From NCBI RefSeq assembly GCF_024609325.1, contig NZ_JANHMQ010000001.1, positions 1,302,001 to 1,366,000 of the forward strand: a DNA stretch of 64,000 nucleotides. Direction: 5' to 3'. The position numbers and the translations under genes are program-made. The notes beneath the pieces were generated by a model. The model saw nothing but the letters and a program-made list of their open reading frames with translations, did no database searches and was not told where the DNA came from. Positions 1 through 8,518 of the stretch are shown piece by piece. The stretch's first letter is position 1. Each line of letters opens with the position of its first letter. Source of the stretch: Geothrix fuzhouensis (GTDB lineage: Bacteria; Acidobacteriota; Holophagae; Holophagales; Holophagaceae).

Positions 1-165
1 CACGCTGTAAGCTTCGGCGGCCTCCTTGAACTTCTCTTCCGCCTCCTTGTTGCCGGGATTGCGGTCGGGATGCAGTTCCATGGCCAGCTTGCGGTAGGCC
101 TTCTTCAGTTCATCCGCCCCGGCATCCTTCGCAACGCCGAGCACTTCGTAGTAGTCACGCTTCAT
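1..165 (-). CDS. dnaJ: Chaperone DnaJ, N-terminal fragment cut by window edge
   Basis: The first 55 codons encode a J domain starting [11 protein letters not shown] and carrying the HPD tripeptide in LHPDRNPGN, the motif that stimulates the ATPase of DnaK. The reading frame is open to base 1, so the rest of the gene lies outside the window. The ATG at 165 follows a GAGGATTG ribosome-binding sequence. It is the last visible gene of the minus-strand order hrcA, grpE, dnaK, dnaJ. A 210-base spacer separates it from dnaK, and I see no further gene or strong hairpin there. Confidence 0.95.
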   Translation of the reverse strand, partial: MKRDYYEVLGVAKDAGADELKKAYRKLAMELHPDRNPGNKEAEEKFKEAAEAYSV

Positions 166-375
166 GTCTGGTCAATCCTCTGTCTTCAAATCTTCAGTCT
201 TAAGTCCTCGGCGTTCCGTGGCCTTCCTCACCAGGGCCGCCCGGCTCATTCAGGCATCTTGGCGAAAGCGTTGGCAAGCCCCACCACTCAGCGGGCCACT
301 TTCTGGGTCAACCCGATCAGATGTCTATTCTCTCCCAAAAAGCTCCACAGCCGGACCCTCTGGAATGGCCTGAGG

Positions 376-2241
376 CTAGTTCGGCCCGGCGGCGCCCTCG
401 TCTTCGCCATCCAGAGAGGCCATCATGGCTTCGCTGGCAGCCAGAACGGCGTCGGTGAGCAGATTCTGGGCTTCGAGCAGCTGCCCCTCACAGGCTCGCA
501 GGCCCGCGGGATCCTGGGCGGCCACGGCCTGCCGGGCCCGGGCGAGCACGTCGCGGATCATGAATTGCTGGTTCTCCTGCAGGTACTTCCCACATTCGGT
601 GAAGCTCTTGTCGCAGGAGAAGATCAGACCCTCGGCGGAGGCAATGTACTTCAGCGCATCCCGCTTCTTCACGTCGGTTTCGGCATTGGCCAAGGCCTCG
701 CGGATCATGCGCTGAATCTCCAATTCGGAGAGGCCGGAACTGGGGCGGATGCTCAGGCCCTGTTCCAGGCCGGTCATGAGATCCCGGGCCGACACTTTCA
801 CGATGCCGTTGGAGTCGATGTCGAAGGAGACCTCGATCTGGGGCACACCCTTGGGCAGCGGCGGCAGGTTGATGAGGTCGAAGCGGCCCAAGCTCTTGTT
901 GTGTTCCGCCAATTCGCGCTCGCCCTGCAGGACGTGGATCTCCACTCGGTTCTGGTTGTCCGTGACCGTGGTGAAGGTGCGGGAATCCCGAGTGGGGATG
1001 GTGGCATTCCGCTGAATGATTTTCACGAAACCGCCGCCCTGGGTTTCGATGCCGAGCGACAGCGGCGTGACGTCCAGGAGCACCAGATCCTTGATATCAC
1101 CCTTGAGGACGGCGCCCTGGATGGAGGCGCCGGTAGCCACGACCTCATCCGGGTTGATGCTCCGGTTGGGCTCTTTGCCAAAGAAATCCTTCACCAGCCG
1201 CTGCACCAGCGGCATGCGGGTCTGCCCGCCCACCAGGATGACCTCATCGACCTGCTTCGGCGTCTTGCCGCCTTGTTCAAGCGCATCTTTGATGGGCACA
1301 AGGGTCTGCTGCACCAGATCTTTGGCCATGCCCTCGAGCTGCTCGCGGGTGAGGGTGGCCTCGAGGTGCTGGGGACCACCGGCGGCCTGGGCGATGAAGG
1401 GAAGCCGGATCTCCACGCGATCCAGGGTGGACAGCTCGCATTTGGCCTTCTCGCTGGCCTCCTTGAGCCGCTGGAGCGCCATGCGGTCCGTGGACAAGTC
1501 GATGCCGGTCTTCTCGTGAAACTGCTCCACGAGCCAGTTCTGGACGGCCAGGTCGATGTCCTCACCGCCGAGGAAGGTATCGCCGCTGGTGGCCAGCACC
1601 TCGAAGACACCGTCATTCATCTCCATCAAGGTGAAGTCGAAGGTGCCCCCGCCGAAGTCGTAGATGGCCAGAATCTGCTTAAGGCCCTTCTTGTTGAAAC
1701 CATAGGCGAGGGCCGCAGCGGTAGGCTCGTTGATGATGCGCTGCACGTTGAGACCGGCGATCTTGCCCGCGTCCTTGGTGGCCTGGCGCTGGGCATCATC
1801 AAAGTAGGCGGGGACCGTGATCACAGCGTCCGTCACATCCTCGTGGAGGAAGGCTTCGGCAGCCTGCTTCAGGGAGCGGAGGACGATGGCCGTGACTTCG
1901 GGCGGCGCATAGTCGCGTTCGCCTACCCGCAGCCAGGCGTCGCCGTTGGGCGCGGAAACCACCGGGAAAGGCAGACGGCCCACGGCTTCCTGCACCTTCG
2001 GAGCCATGAACCGCTGCCCGATGAGGCGCTTCACGGCGAACAGGGTGCGCTGGGGGTTCGTCACGGCCTGGCGCTTGGCGATATGGCCCACCAGCACGTC
2101 GCCCTTGTCCGTGAAGGCCACCACCGAAGGGGTCGTGCGGCTTCCTTCGCGGTTGGGGATCACGCGCGAATCCCCGCTCTCCATCACGCAAACGCAACTG
2201 TTCGTCGTGCCCAGGTCAATGCCGATCAGTTTGCCTGCCAT
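376..2241 (-). CDS. dnaK: Hsp70 chaperone DnaK
   Basis: This 621-residue Hsp70 has the phosphate-1 motif [11 protein letters not shown] near residue 7 and the phosphate-2 region DFGGGTFDF near residue 195. The substrate-binding domain starts around residue 385 ([13 protein letters not shown]). It binds and releases unfolded proteins in the cytosol with DnaJ and GrpE, whose genes flank it. Some positions differ from the usual bacterial consensus: DFGGGTFDF for [16 protein letters not shown] for GGSTRMP, and the C-terminus ends [10 protein letters not shown] without the usual EEVK-like tail. Length is slightly below the E. coli protein. Operon context supports DnaK, but the divergence leaves open that another dnaK exists elsewhere. 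Confidence 0.93.
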   Translation of the reverse strand: MAGKLIGIDLGTTNSCVCVMESGDSRVIPNREGSRTTPSVVAFTDKGDVLVGHIAKRQAVTNPQRTLFAVKRLIGQRFMAPKVQEAVGRLPFPVVSAPNGDAWLRVGERDYAPPEVTAIVLRSLKQAAEAFLHEDVTDAVITVPAYFDDAQRQATKDAGKIAGLNVQRIINEPTAAALAYGFNKKGLKQILAIYDFGGGTFDFTLMEMNDGVFEVLATSGDTFLGGEDIDLAVQNWLVEQFHEKTGIDLSTDRMALQRLKEASEKAKCELSTLDRVEIRLPFIAQAAGGPQHLEATLTREQLEGMAKDLVQQTLVPIKDALEQGGKTPKQVDEVILVGGQTRMPLVQRLVKDFFGKEPNRSINPDEVVATGASIQGAVLKGDIKDLVLLDVTPLSLGIETQGGGFVKIIQRNATIPTRDSRTFTTVTDNQNRVEIHVLQGERELAEHNKSLGRFDLINLPPLPKGVPQIEVSFDIDSNGIVKVSARDLMTGLEQGLSIRPSSGLSELEIQRMIREALANAETDVKKRDALKYIASAEGLIFSCDKSFTECGKYLQENQQFMIRDVLARARQAVAAQDPAGLRACEGQLLEAQNLLTDAVLAASEAMMASLDGEDEGAAGPN

Positions 2242-2322
2242 GGGTGAAACTCCAGTGGGATCAATTACTTCATAACGAATGGGATGCCAGGGAGGGATCT
2301 CCAGTGCTGAGGCTGGACGCGA

Positions 2323-3012
2323 TTAGGGTTTTCCCGAGTCATGGAGTCGGTTCACCACCACCCGGGCTGGGCGCAGGAGCTGCCCCTTGAGGTTGTAGCC
2401 GCGCTCGTAGACGGCGGCCACGGCACCATCGGGGAGATTCGGATCGCTGAAGGTGGTAAGCGCCTCAGCGTGAAGGGCATTGAAGGTATCGCCGATCTGG
2501 AGCGGAAGCGGCTCGACGCTCATGCGGCGAAGGGCTTCGAGAAATTGTTTCTGGATCAGTTCGATACCGGCGCGGAAGGAATCGACATCCTGATAGGACG
2601 CCCCGAGTCCCCGTTCGAAGTTGTCAAGGACGGGCAGCATCTCCAGGAGGATCTTCCGCTCCGCCTGCTCCACGGCCATGGCGATGTCACGCTGAGCCCG
2701 GCTGCGGAAGTTGTTGAAATCTGCCGCGAGGCGCCGGTGCTGATCCATCAGTTCAGCCTCGCGGCGGAGCATCTCTTCCATCTGCCGCTCGGTTTCAGCG
2801 AGCGCCGATTCCAGGTCCACCCGCGAATCCACCGGCTCAAGTACGTCGGCCTCCTCACCCGTCGGGGCCGGATACTCCGAGGCCACCTCGTCGGCCACGG
2901 ACTGGAGATCCCCGTCCAGGGCATCATCCAGACTGAGGTCCACCACATCCTCGGGTTCTCCAGCAGGAGGAGCGGGCTTCGCTTGGGGCTCGCGGGGGGC
3001 ATCAGTGGTCAT
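2323..3012 (-). CDS. grpE: Nucleotide exchange factor GrpE
   Basis: This 229-residue protein has an acidic, proline-rich N-terminus (about residues 1-65), a long helical region (SALAETERQMEEMLRREAEL) and the GrpE core around PVLDNFERGL and the C-terminal beta domain. It releases ADP from DnaK. The frame is open upstream to 3120, but that would overlap hrcA. The ATG at 3012 (MTTDAPREPQ) avoids this. The start has no convincing Shine-Dalgarno sequence but lies 6 bases after a TATACT hexamer, so a leaderless transcript is possible. It is 81 bases from dnaK. Confidence 0.93.
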   Translation of the reverse strand: MTTDAPREPQAKPAPPAGEPEDVVDLSLDDALDGDLQSVADEVASEYPAPTGEEADVLEPVDSRVDLESALAETERQMEEMLRREAELMDQHRRLAADFNNFRSRAQRDIAMAVEQAERKILLEMLPVLDNFERGLGASYQDVDSFRAGIELIQKQFLEALRRMSVEPLPLQIGDTFNALHAEALTTFSDPNLPDGAVAAVYERGYNLKGQLLRPARVVVNRLHDSGKP

Positions 3013-3018
3013 CGCAGC

Positions 3019-3024
3019 AGTATA
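3019..3024 (-). promoter_or_regulatory. Candidate -10 element of grpE
   Basis: TATACT on the minus strand sits 6 bases before the grpE ATG. If transcription starts about 7 bases downstream of it, the mRNA would begin at or next to the start codon. No good -35 hexamer is visible 16-18 bases upstream, so the assignment is tentative. Confidence 0.35.
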
Positions 3025-3067
3025 CGCAGTCCGGGCCGGGAGCTGTTTTGGAAACCAACCCGGCCCC

Positions 3068-4117
3068 TCAGACTCCGCCCTGCCGCTGCTGGATCTGTCG
3101 GGACCACCAGCGCAGACCACCCATCACCCGGCCATAGTCCATGCGGAGCGGCCCCACCAAGGCAAAGGTCACATAGCCGGCCGGGCCCAGTCCGACGGTG
3201 CGCACCGCCGTGGCCAGAGGCCAGCCATCCAGATAGGGGTTCTCGGAGCCCAGGAGCAGCTGGATGTCCTGCGAGGCCCGATCTGCAAAGGCATTCAGGA
3301 GACGGGCCAGACGGCCCCGCTCCTCGAAGGCCGCCACGAGGCCCCGGAACCGGGTCACATCCTCGAATTCAGGAAGCCCACCCAGCCGGCCCAGGCCGGA
3401 GACAAGCACCGGCGGGTCCCCAGCAGGACCCTCCTCGGGCCAGCGGGAAGCCAAGTCCTGGAGCCGGGTCCGGAGGGACTCGCCCTCCTGGGCGCCGGCC
3501 TGGAGGGCTTCCAGGAGTCGGGACCGCATCTCGCTCAGGGTGAGACCCGCAAACTGGGCGGTGGCATAGTTCCCCAGCTCTGTGAGGACGGTGTCGGCGT
3601 AGTTCCAGGGGTTGTCCATGAGGCGGTGGTCGACTTCGCCCAGGCTCCCCACCCAGATCGCCACCAGGCGCCCCGGTCCCACGGGCACGAACTCAAGGCG
3701 CACCAGGCGGCTTTGCGTCAGGGGCAGCGGCAAAGCCACACAGACCCCGCCCATGACCTCCGCCAATGTCCGGCTGGCATGGCGGGCCCAGGATTCGGGA
3801 TCCAGTTCCAGGCCATCCAGGGCTGCGGCGAGGCGTCCCTCCAGCTCGGGATCCGGGGGCTGCGCCTTTAGCCAACGGTCGACATAGTAGCGATAGGCCC
3901 GCTCCGTGGGCACCCGTCCCGCGGAGGTATGGGGCTGCGCCACCATGGACTCATCCTCCAAGTCGGACAGCACGTTTCGGATGGTGGCGCTGGAAAGGGG
4001 CTCGGGAAACCGCTTGGCCAGCAGGCGCGACCCCACCGGCTCCCCCGCCTCGAGGTAGGCCTCGATGAGGGTGCGGAGCACGGATTCACCGCGGGGATTC
4101 AGGTTGGGAGTGGCCAT
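3068..4117 (-). CDS. hrcA: Heat-inducible transcription repressor HrcA
   Basis: This 349-residue protein has the HrcA winged-helix N-terminus (residues 1-80, including SSATIRNVLSDLE and the TSAGRVPTERAYRYYVD segment) followed by the GAF-like HrcA domain. The family represses heat-shock operons by binding CIRCE and is activated by GroEL. It is the first gene of the minus-strand hrcA-grpE-dnaK-dnaJ cluster and is divergent from a lipoprotein gene, with 51 bases between the starts. I could not find a CIRCE palindrome (TTAGCACTC-N9-GAGTGCTAA) in that gap or in the other spacers of the cluster, so its own operon may not be its target. Confidence 0.95.
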   Translation of the reverse strand: MATPNLNPRGESVLRTLIEAYLEAGEPVGSRLLAKRFPEPLSSATIRNVLSDLEDESMVAQPHTSAGRVPTERAYRYYVDRWLKAQPPDPELEGRLAAALDGLELDPESWARHASRTLAEVMGGVCVALPLPLTQSRLVRLEFVPVGPGRLVAIWVGSLGEVDHRLMDNPWNYADTVLTELGNYATAQFAGLTLSEMRSRLLEALQAGAQEGESLRTRLQDLASRWPEEGPAGDPPVLVSGLGRLGGLPEFEDVTRFRGLVAAFEERGRLARLLNAFADRASQDIQLLLGSENPYLDGWPLATAVRTVGLGPAGYVTFALVGPLRMDYGRVMGGLRWWSRQIQQRQGGV

Positions 4118-4168
4118 GGGGTAAACTTTGTCTAGTTGTCATACTATATACCCCCCGAAGGAGGTCCC

Positions 4169-5011
4169 ATGCGCCCTACCCTGACCCGCCTGTCCCTTGC
4201 TGCCGTGCTCATTCTGACGATCGCCTGCAACCGCAAGAGTGAAGCCGCCATTCAGGCCGATGAGGCCGCGAAGGCTGCAGAGGCCAAAGTTGCCCAACTC
4301 GAGCAGCAGCTCGCCGAGGCCAAGTCCGGCAAGATCACCGGAGAAGATGCCGACACCGTCAAGCAGGTGACCAAGTCGCAGGTGAAAGCCCTGGAACGGC
4401 AGGTAGCCGATGCGAAGAAGCGGGCTGAGGCCAAGAAGCAGGAAGCCGTCGTCCTCGCCTCCGCGCCGGCCGCCAAGGAAGCCCCCAAGCCCGTAGTGGT
4501 GGAGGTTCCCACCGGCACCAAGCTGGAGATCGCCCTGGCCCGCGACCTGGCCACGGACAAGGACCAGGCCGGGGATGCCTGGGACGGCTCACTGGCCTCG
4601 GACGTCGTGGTGGACGGCAAGCTGGTCTGGAGCGCCGGCAGTTCGGCCCGGGGTGTCGTGACCCAGAGCGCAGCGGCAGGCCGCCTGAGCAACGGCAAGG
4701 GTGCCCTGGGCATCCGCCTCACCGAGATCGCCGGTGTCGGCATCGATACGGACACCCATGTGGTGGTCGCCACGGCCCGGGGAGAACGCAATGCCAAATA
4801 CATCGGCGGTGGTGCGGCCCTTGGCGCCCTGGTCGGCCTCCTGTCCGACAAGAAGAACCAGGGTGATCACGCCCTCGGTGGCGCGGCTGTGGGCGCCGCC
4901 GCCGGCACCGCCGTGGCCGCCGGCACCGCCGACACTGTGATCAAGATTCCCGCCAGCAAACCCGTCGCCTTCAGCCTGACCTCGCCGGAGAGGGTGACGT
5001 TGAAGAAGTAG
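4169..5011 (+). CDS. Coiled-coil lipoprotein with glycine-rich C-terminal segment
   Basis: The 280-residue product starts with a lipoprotein signal peptide ending LTIAC, with Cys20 as the likely lipidated residue. Residues about 22-100 are an Ala/Glu/Lys-rich coiled coil. The remainder is a beta-rich domain, then a glycine/alanine-rich stretch (GGGAALGALVGLL, GGAAVGAAAGTAVAAG) resembling glycine-zipper outer-membrane proteins. The start at 4169 is chosen because of the AAGGAGG at 4158-4164 and the signal peptide; an in-frame TTG at 4136 lacks both. It probably sits on the inner face of the outer membrane. The exact function is not recognised. Confidence 0.8.
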   Translation: MRPTLTRLSLAAVLILTIACNRKSEAAIQADEAAKAAEAKVAQLEQQLAEAKSGKITGEDADTVKQVTKSQVKALERQVADAKKRAEAKKQEAVVLASAPAAKEAPKPVVVEVPTGTKLEIALARDLATDKDQAGDAWDGSLASDVVVDGKLVWSAGSSARGVVTQSAAAGRLSNGKGALGIRLTEIAGVGIDTDTHVVVATARGERNAKYIGGGAALGALVGLLSDKKNQGDHALGGAAVGAAAGTAVAAGTADTVIKIPASKPVAFSLTSPERVTLKK

Positions 5012-5032
5012 CGGTCAGCTGTCAGCCAAAAA

Positions 5033-5065
5033 AGAGAAGCGGGAGGCTGTGCCTCCCGCTTCTCT
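5033..5065. terminator. Bidirectional terminator between lipoprotein and prfA
   Basis: A perfect 15-bp stem (AGAGAAGCGGGAGGC with its complement) closes on a 3-base TGT loop. It is followed by CTTTT on the plus strand and has AAAAAA before it, giving a U-tract on the minus strand. It serves the two convergent genes. An imperfect outer stem (CTGTCAGC/GCTGACAG) extends it. Confidence 0.9.
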
Positions 5066-5093
5066 GCTTTTACTGAGAGCTGACAGCCCGTCC

Positions 5094-6167
5094 TTACGCT
5101 TCCAACGCCTGCAGCCGCTCTGCTTCGAACGCGGCCCGCAGGGGTTCGATGATGGGTTCGAGCTGGCCAGACATGAAGCTGTCGATCTGGTGGATGGTGA
5201 CGCCGATGCGGTGATCGGTGACGCGGCCCTGGGGGAAGTTGTAGGTGCGGATCTTTTCGCTACGGTCGCCACTGCCCACCTGGGACTTACGCAACGCCGA
5301 GTGGATCGCATCGGCTTCATCCTGGGCCTTCTGGAGCAGGCGACTGCGCAGCACCGTCATGGCCTTGGCCATGTTCTTGATCTGGCTGCGCTCGTCCTGG
5401 CAGCTCACCACAGTGTTGGTCGGCAAATGGGTGAGGCGCACGGCGGAGTAGGTGGTGTTCACACTCTGGCCGCCCTTGCCACCGGAGCAGAAGGTGTCGA
5501 TGCGCAGATCCTTCGGGTGGATCTCGATATCCACCTCCTCGGCCTCGGGCATGACCGCCACAGTGGCTGCGGACGTGTGGATGCGGCCCTGGGTCTCAGT
5601 CTTGGGCACACGCTGGACACGGTGTACGCCGCTTTCGAAGCGGAAGAGGCTGTAGGCGCCCTCGCCCTGGATCTCCGCCGTGGCCTCCTTGAGCCCGCCC
5701 GCGTCGGCGTCGCTTTCGTCTAGTACCGATACCTTGAAGCCCCGGCGCTCCGCGAAGCGGATGTACATGCGGAACAGCTCTGCGGCGAACAGCGCGGCTT
5801 CCTCGCCACCGGTGCCGGCGCGGACTTCGAGGATCACGTTCTTCTCGTCAGCCGGATCCTTGGGGATGAGCAGGCGCTTGATCTCCGCCTCGCCTTCGGC
5901 GATGGCCTTCTTGAGGTCGGGGATTTCCAGCTCCGCCATCTCCCGCAGTTCGGCGTCCATGGACTTGTCGCCCAGAATGAGCTCAGCCTCCTCCATTTGC
6001 CTCAAGCGGGTGCGCTGGGCCTGGAAGGCCAGCACCACCGGCTCCAGCTCGGCACGGAGCTTGGCCAGCTCGCGCAGACGCTTGGGATCCGACACCACAG
6101 TGGGATCCTGCAGCTGCGCCTCCACTTCCTGGAAGCGGGCTTCGACGGCTTCAAGCTGATCGAGCAT
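5094..6167 (-). CDS. prfA: Peptide chain release factor 1
   Basis: This 357-residue class I release factor recognises UAA and UAG in the ribosomal A site. The peptidyl-hydrolysis motif GGQ is present in SGGKGGQSVN near residue 228, and the RF1-type codon-recognition tripeptide appears as PKT in RVPKTETQGR. Length is typical. The ATG at 6167 has GAGGTG upstream. It lies downstream of rpmE on the same strand, with a strong terminator between them, so it probably has its own promoter. Confidence 0.96.
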   Translation of the reverse strand: MLDQLEAVEARFQEVEAQLQDPTVVSDPKRLRELAKLRAELEPVVLAFQAQRTRLRQMEEAELILGDKSMDAELREMAELEIPDLKKAIAEGEAEIKRLLIPKDPADEKNVILEVRAGTGGEEAALFAAELFRMYIRFAERRGFKVSVLDESDADAGGLKEATAEIQGEGAYSLFRFESGVHRVQRVPKTETQGRIHTSAATVAVMPEAEEVDIEIHPKDLRIDTFCSGGKGGQSVNTTYSAVRLTHLPTNTVVSCQDERSQIKNMAKAMTVLRSRLLQKAQDEADAIHSALRKSQVGSGDRSEKIRTYNFPQGRVTDHRIGVTIHQIDSFMSGQLEPIIEPLRAAFEAERLQALEA

Positions 6168-6288
6168 GGCTCACCTCGGGATCCGGCGCCCTATCTGGGG
6201 GCAAAAACCCTGGGCCGGCTGTGCCGGAACTGGGCGTGGGGGCCCGGGAGTGTGCGCGCAGCGCGGAACCCCCGGACAGCATAAACAA

Positions 6289-6318
6289 AAAGACGGGCCG
6301 ATCACTCGGCCCGTCTTT
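6289..6318 (-). terminator. Rho-independent terminator of rpmE
   Basis: A perfect 13-bp stem (AAAGACGGGCCGA and its complement) with a 4-base loop is followed on the minus strand by a run of five T residues. It lies 14 bases after the rpmE stop codon. Confidence 0.92.
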
Positions 6319-6331
6319 CGGAACTTCACAG

Positions 6332-6580
6332 CTAGGCTTCGGTGGTCTCGGTGGCCGCCTCAGCAGGGGCCGCAGGGGCCTCCTTCTTGGCGTACTTCTT
6401 GTTGAACTTCTCCACGCGGCCTTCGGTGTCCATCAGACGCTGCTTCCCGGTGAAATAGGGGTGGCAGGCCGCGCAGATTTCCACGCGCAACTCCTTCTTG
6501 GTGGAGCGCGTCATGAATTCGTTGCCGCAGGCGCAGTGCACCTTCACGTCATGCAGCTCGGGGTGAATCTTTTCCTTCAT
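6332..6580 (-). CDS. rpmE: 50S ribosomal protein bL31, zinc-binding type
   Basis: This 82-residue protein begins [12 protein letters not shown] and carries the C+ form of bL31, with CxC (CACG) and CxxC (CAAC) pairs that bind zinc. The core is followed by a 25-residue Ala/Glu/Pro-rich tail ([18 protein letters not shown]). The ATG at 6580 is preceded by AGGAGGAAGAC, so the longer open frame to 6667 is not used. Zinc-containing bL31 usually serves as the zinc-replete form; no C- paralogue is in the window. Confidence 0.95.
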   Translation of the reverse strand: MKEKIHPELHDVKVHCACGNEFMTRSTKKELRVEICAACHPYFTGKQRLMDTEGRVEKFNKKYAKKEAPAAPAEAATETTEA

Positions 6581-6666
6581 GTCTTCCTCCTGGGACCGAC
6601 CGGATGCCCCCATGGGCGGGGTGAACGCACGCGGCTTGTCCACGCAAGACGAATAGCTTATCGCCA

Positions 6667-6691
6667 AATCCCCCGTTTCTCAAGGGGGATT
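6667..6691. repeat. Intergenic inverted repeat AATCCCCC/GGGGGATT
   Basis: An 8-bp perfect stem with a 9-base loop, upstream of rpmE and next to a second, longer hairpin. There is no U-tract, so it looks more like a dispersed palindromic element than a terminator. Confidence 0.5.
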
Positions 6692-6716
6692 CCCCAGGAG
6701 AGGGAAAGCCGGAATC

Positions 6717-6749
6717 CCGGCGTATGCGCGCGCTGCGCGCATACGCCGG
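6717..6749. repeat. Perfect 15-bp hairpin between rpmE and a membrane protein gene
   Basis: CCGGCGTATGCGCGC and its exact complement are separated by a GCT loop. On the minus strand it lies just after the stop codon of the membrane protein gene (6756) and may stop or protect its transcript, although no U-tract follows. Confidence 0.6.
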
Positions 6750-6755
6750 AGAGCA

Positions 6756-7514
6756 TTACCCCTGTTCCTGGGGAGTCAGGACCCAGCGCTCGGCCAGGAC
6801 GCGGCGGAGCTTCAAGGCCAGCATCACGCTGATCAGCAAGGTGGCGTTGAAACTGAGCTCCAGGGGCACCTGCCACCATTGGAAACGGATCCGACCGAGG
6901 AACCCAGTTTCGACGGCAAACATGAACGCCGTGAAGAGGACCGGCTCCAGGAGGGTCTGCCAGAGCGGACACTCCTGACTGTGCTGTTCCAGCAGGAACC
7001 CGGTGTAAGCGCCGTAGAACAGCCGGGTCGGCTTGAACCCATGGGCGCTGGTGAACCCCAGGGGGATGGAAAGCAGGGAAGTGAGCAGGACGGCGACAGC
7101 CATCCTCGCCCAGGGATCCAGCCGCAGCCAATGCCGCCTGGCCCAGAAATACCCTGCGCCCACAGCCAAACCCTGGGCTGCGGCAAAGGTCAGGCAGATG
7201 TACCAGCGCCAACCCTCGAACCACATGTGGCTGCCCGTGGCCAAGCCGATGATCATGCCTGCCGCCAATGCCGTGCCGCCGCGGTGATTGGCGTCTTGCC
7301 CTTCCCCCGCGGCGAGTTCCTCGGCCAGGCGGCCAGGACGCTCCTTGTCAGCGAGCAGGGCCGACATGCCCGATTCGCTGTGGATGCCCCGGGCCTCGGC
7401 CTCATCCAGCAGGTGGGCCTCCAACTCCCGCAGCAGCATGAGCCGCCGCCGTCGGGACACGCCCCTCAGGCCGGCAGCCACTTGCGAGAGGTAGCCGTCA
7501 AGGGCCCGGAACAT
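6756..7514 (-). CDS. Membrane protein with N-terminal HAAS-like helical domain
   Basis: This 252-residue protein begins with about 75 soluble, arginine-rich helical residues (LRGVSRRRRLMLLRELEAHL) similar to HAAS/DUF1700-type domains that accompany PadR regulators. The remaining residues hold about five to six hydrophobic segments from residue 80 to 240. It starts 13 bases after the padR stop codon and so forms a two-gene operon with it. Such pairs are often sensor or partner proteins of the regulator, but the activity of this one is not known. Confidence 0.75.
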   Translation of the reverse strand: MFRALDGYLSQVAAGLRGVSRRRRLMLLRELEAHLLDEAEARGIHSESGMSALLADKERPGRLAEELAAGEGQDANHRGGTALAAGMIIGLATGSHMWFEGWRWYICLTFAAAQGLAVGAGYFWARRHWLRLDPWARMAVAVLLTSLLSIPLGFTSAHGFKPTRLFYGAYTGFLLEQHSQECPLWQTLLEPVLFTAFMFAVETGFLGRIRFQWWQVPLELSFNATLLISVMLALKLRRVLAERWVLTPQEQG

Positions 7515-7527
7515 GGAGGCAAAACCT

Positions 7528-7881
7528 TCAGGCCCTAGGCCCGACGAAGGCCTGCACCATATCCACGAACTGGTTCCATTCCTTCTTCTTGGCGGTCAAG
7601 AAGGCTTGCCCGGCCGGCTGGATCGAGTAGTAGCGTCGTTCGCGGCCGTTCTCCTGGGTCTCCCAGTACGAAGTGATGAACTCCGTGGCCTCCAGCTTGT
7701 GGAGGGCCGGATAGAGGGCCCCTTCCTTCAGGGTGTACGTGCCACCGGTGCGCTGGCGAACGGTCTCGATGATCTGATAGCCATACATGGGCCCCTCGCA
7801 GAGCAGCGACAGCAGCAGCAGGGGAGTGCTGCCCTTCAGCAGTTCACGGTCCACGGGGTCCTCCGGTTTAGTCGATTTCAT
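7528..7881 (-). CDS. PadR family transcriptional regulator
   Basis: The 117-residue protein has the PadR winged helix: LLLLSLLCEGPMYGYQI, then LKEGALYPALHKLE as the recognition region, then the wing GRERRYYSIQPAG. The family represses its own operon and neighbouring membrane or efflux genes. The start at 7881 (ATG, with GCGAGG upstream) is chosen because the longer open frame runs into tandem repeat DNA. It is followed by a HAAS-type membrane protein gene, the usual PadR partner. Confidence 0.9.
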   Translation of the reverse strand: MKSTKPEDPVDRELLKGSTPLLLLSLLCEGPMYGYQIIETVRQRTGGTYTLKEGALYPALHKLEATEFITSYWETQENGRERRYYSIQPAGQAFLTAKKKEWNQFVDMVQAFVGPRA

Positions 7882-8045
7882 TGTGCCTCGCAAATTGAGG
7901 TCCGTCAAGGCCCACCCGGCGAGAAATCCTTCTGGTTCAAGGATACCAACGCATCGGCTGATGCCTCCTACGGTCCCTCCGAGGTCCGGCCCAGGCACCC
8001 GATTGCCCACGACCGAGACGCAGAGGGTCGAGCCAGGGCCTCGTC

Positions 8046-8395
8046 GCTGGTCCGACCCCAGGCCTTCAACAAATCCAGGGAGGCCGGACGGCCCAGAGGA
8101 GGTCGAACTGTGCCGCTTCGCGTCGGCGGCACATCTAATGCCGCCTTCGGCGATGCACTCGCTGGTCCGGCCCCAGGCCCTCAACAAGATCAGGGAGGCC
8201 GGACGGCCTCCCTGATCTTGTTGGTGTACCCGACTGGGGTCGAACTGTGCCGCTTCGCTGCACCGCCTCGCGTCGGCGGCATATCTAATGCCGCCTTTGG
8301 CGATGCACTCGCTGGTCCGACCCCAGGCCTTCAACAAGATCAGGGAGGCCGGACGGCCTCCCTGATCTTGTTGGTGTACCCGACTGGGGTCGAAC
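8046..8395. repeat. Tandem repeat containing the tRNA-Arg 3' end and its hairpin
   Basis: Three head-to-tail copies of one unit are present. Units begin at 8046, 8161 and 8311 (GCTGGTCCG...CAGGCC). The last two are spaced exactly 150 bases and the first is 115 because it lacks about 35 bases. Each of the last two carries a long palindrome followed by GTGTACCCGACTGGGGTCGA, the acceptor and T-arm of the adjacent tRNA-Arg. The middle copy therefore holds an orphan tRNA 3' end (about 8222-8242). Confidence 0.85.
8332..8373 (-). terminator. Long hairpin immediately after tRNA-Arg
   Basis: A 20-bp perfect palindrome (CAACAAGATCAGGGAGGCCG and its complement, almost no loop) starts within the CCA end of the tRNA on the minus strand. 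It probably ends the tRNA transcript and guides 3' processing. An identical copy lies at 8182-8223 behind the truncated tRNA end. Confidence 0.65.
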
Positions 8396-8448
8396 CAGCG
8401 ACCTTTGGCTTCGGAGGCCAACGCTCTATCCAGCTGAGCTACGGGTAC
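8372..8448 (-). tRNA. tRNA-Arg (anticodon CCG)
   Basis: A full cloverleaf can be drawn: acceptor GTACCCG pairing with CGGGTAC, D arm GCTC...GAGC, anticodon stem TTGGC/GCCAA with loop CTCCGAA (anticodon CCG, reads CGG), T arm CTGG-TTCGACC-CCAG, discriminator A, and an encoded CCA. It is on the minus strand, alone, between padR and an amidase gene. Confidence 0.95.
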
Positions 8449-8518
8449 TACGACTGTCCATCATGGCTTCGATCGGCTTTTCGTTCAAGGTTGACGCTTT
8501 GGCACCAGGGCTTGCAGG

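Noticed and set aside
70-2247. A 725-codon plus-strand frame over dnaK
   Set aside because: It mirrors dnaK in antisense and shows no domain; the minus-strand Hsp70 is unmistakable.
8182-8223. A second complete tRNA gene in the tandem repeat
   Set aside because: Only the acceptor and T arm are present next to the palindrome; the sequence diverges at the anticodon side.
8046-8395. CRISPR array, because of repeated units near a tRNA
   Set aside because: The units are 115-150 bases, differ in length and contain no 25-40-base repeat/spacer alternation; no cas genes are near.
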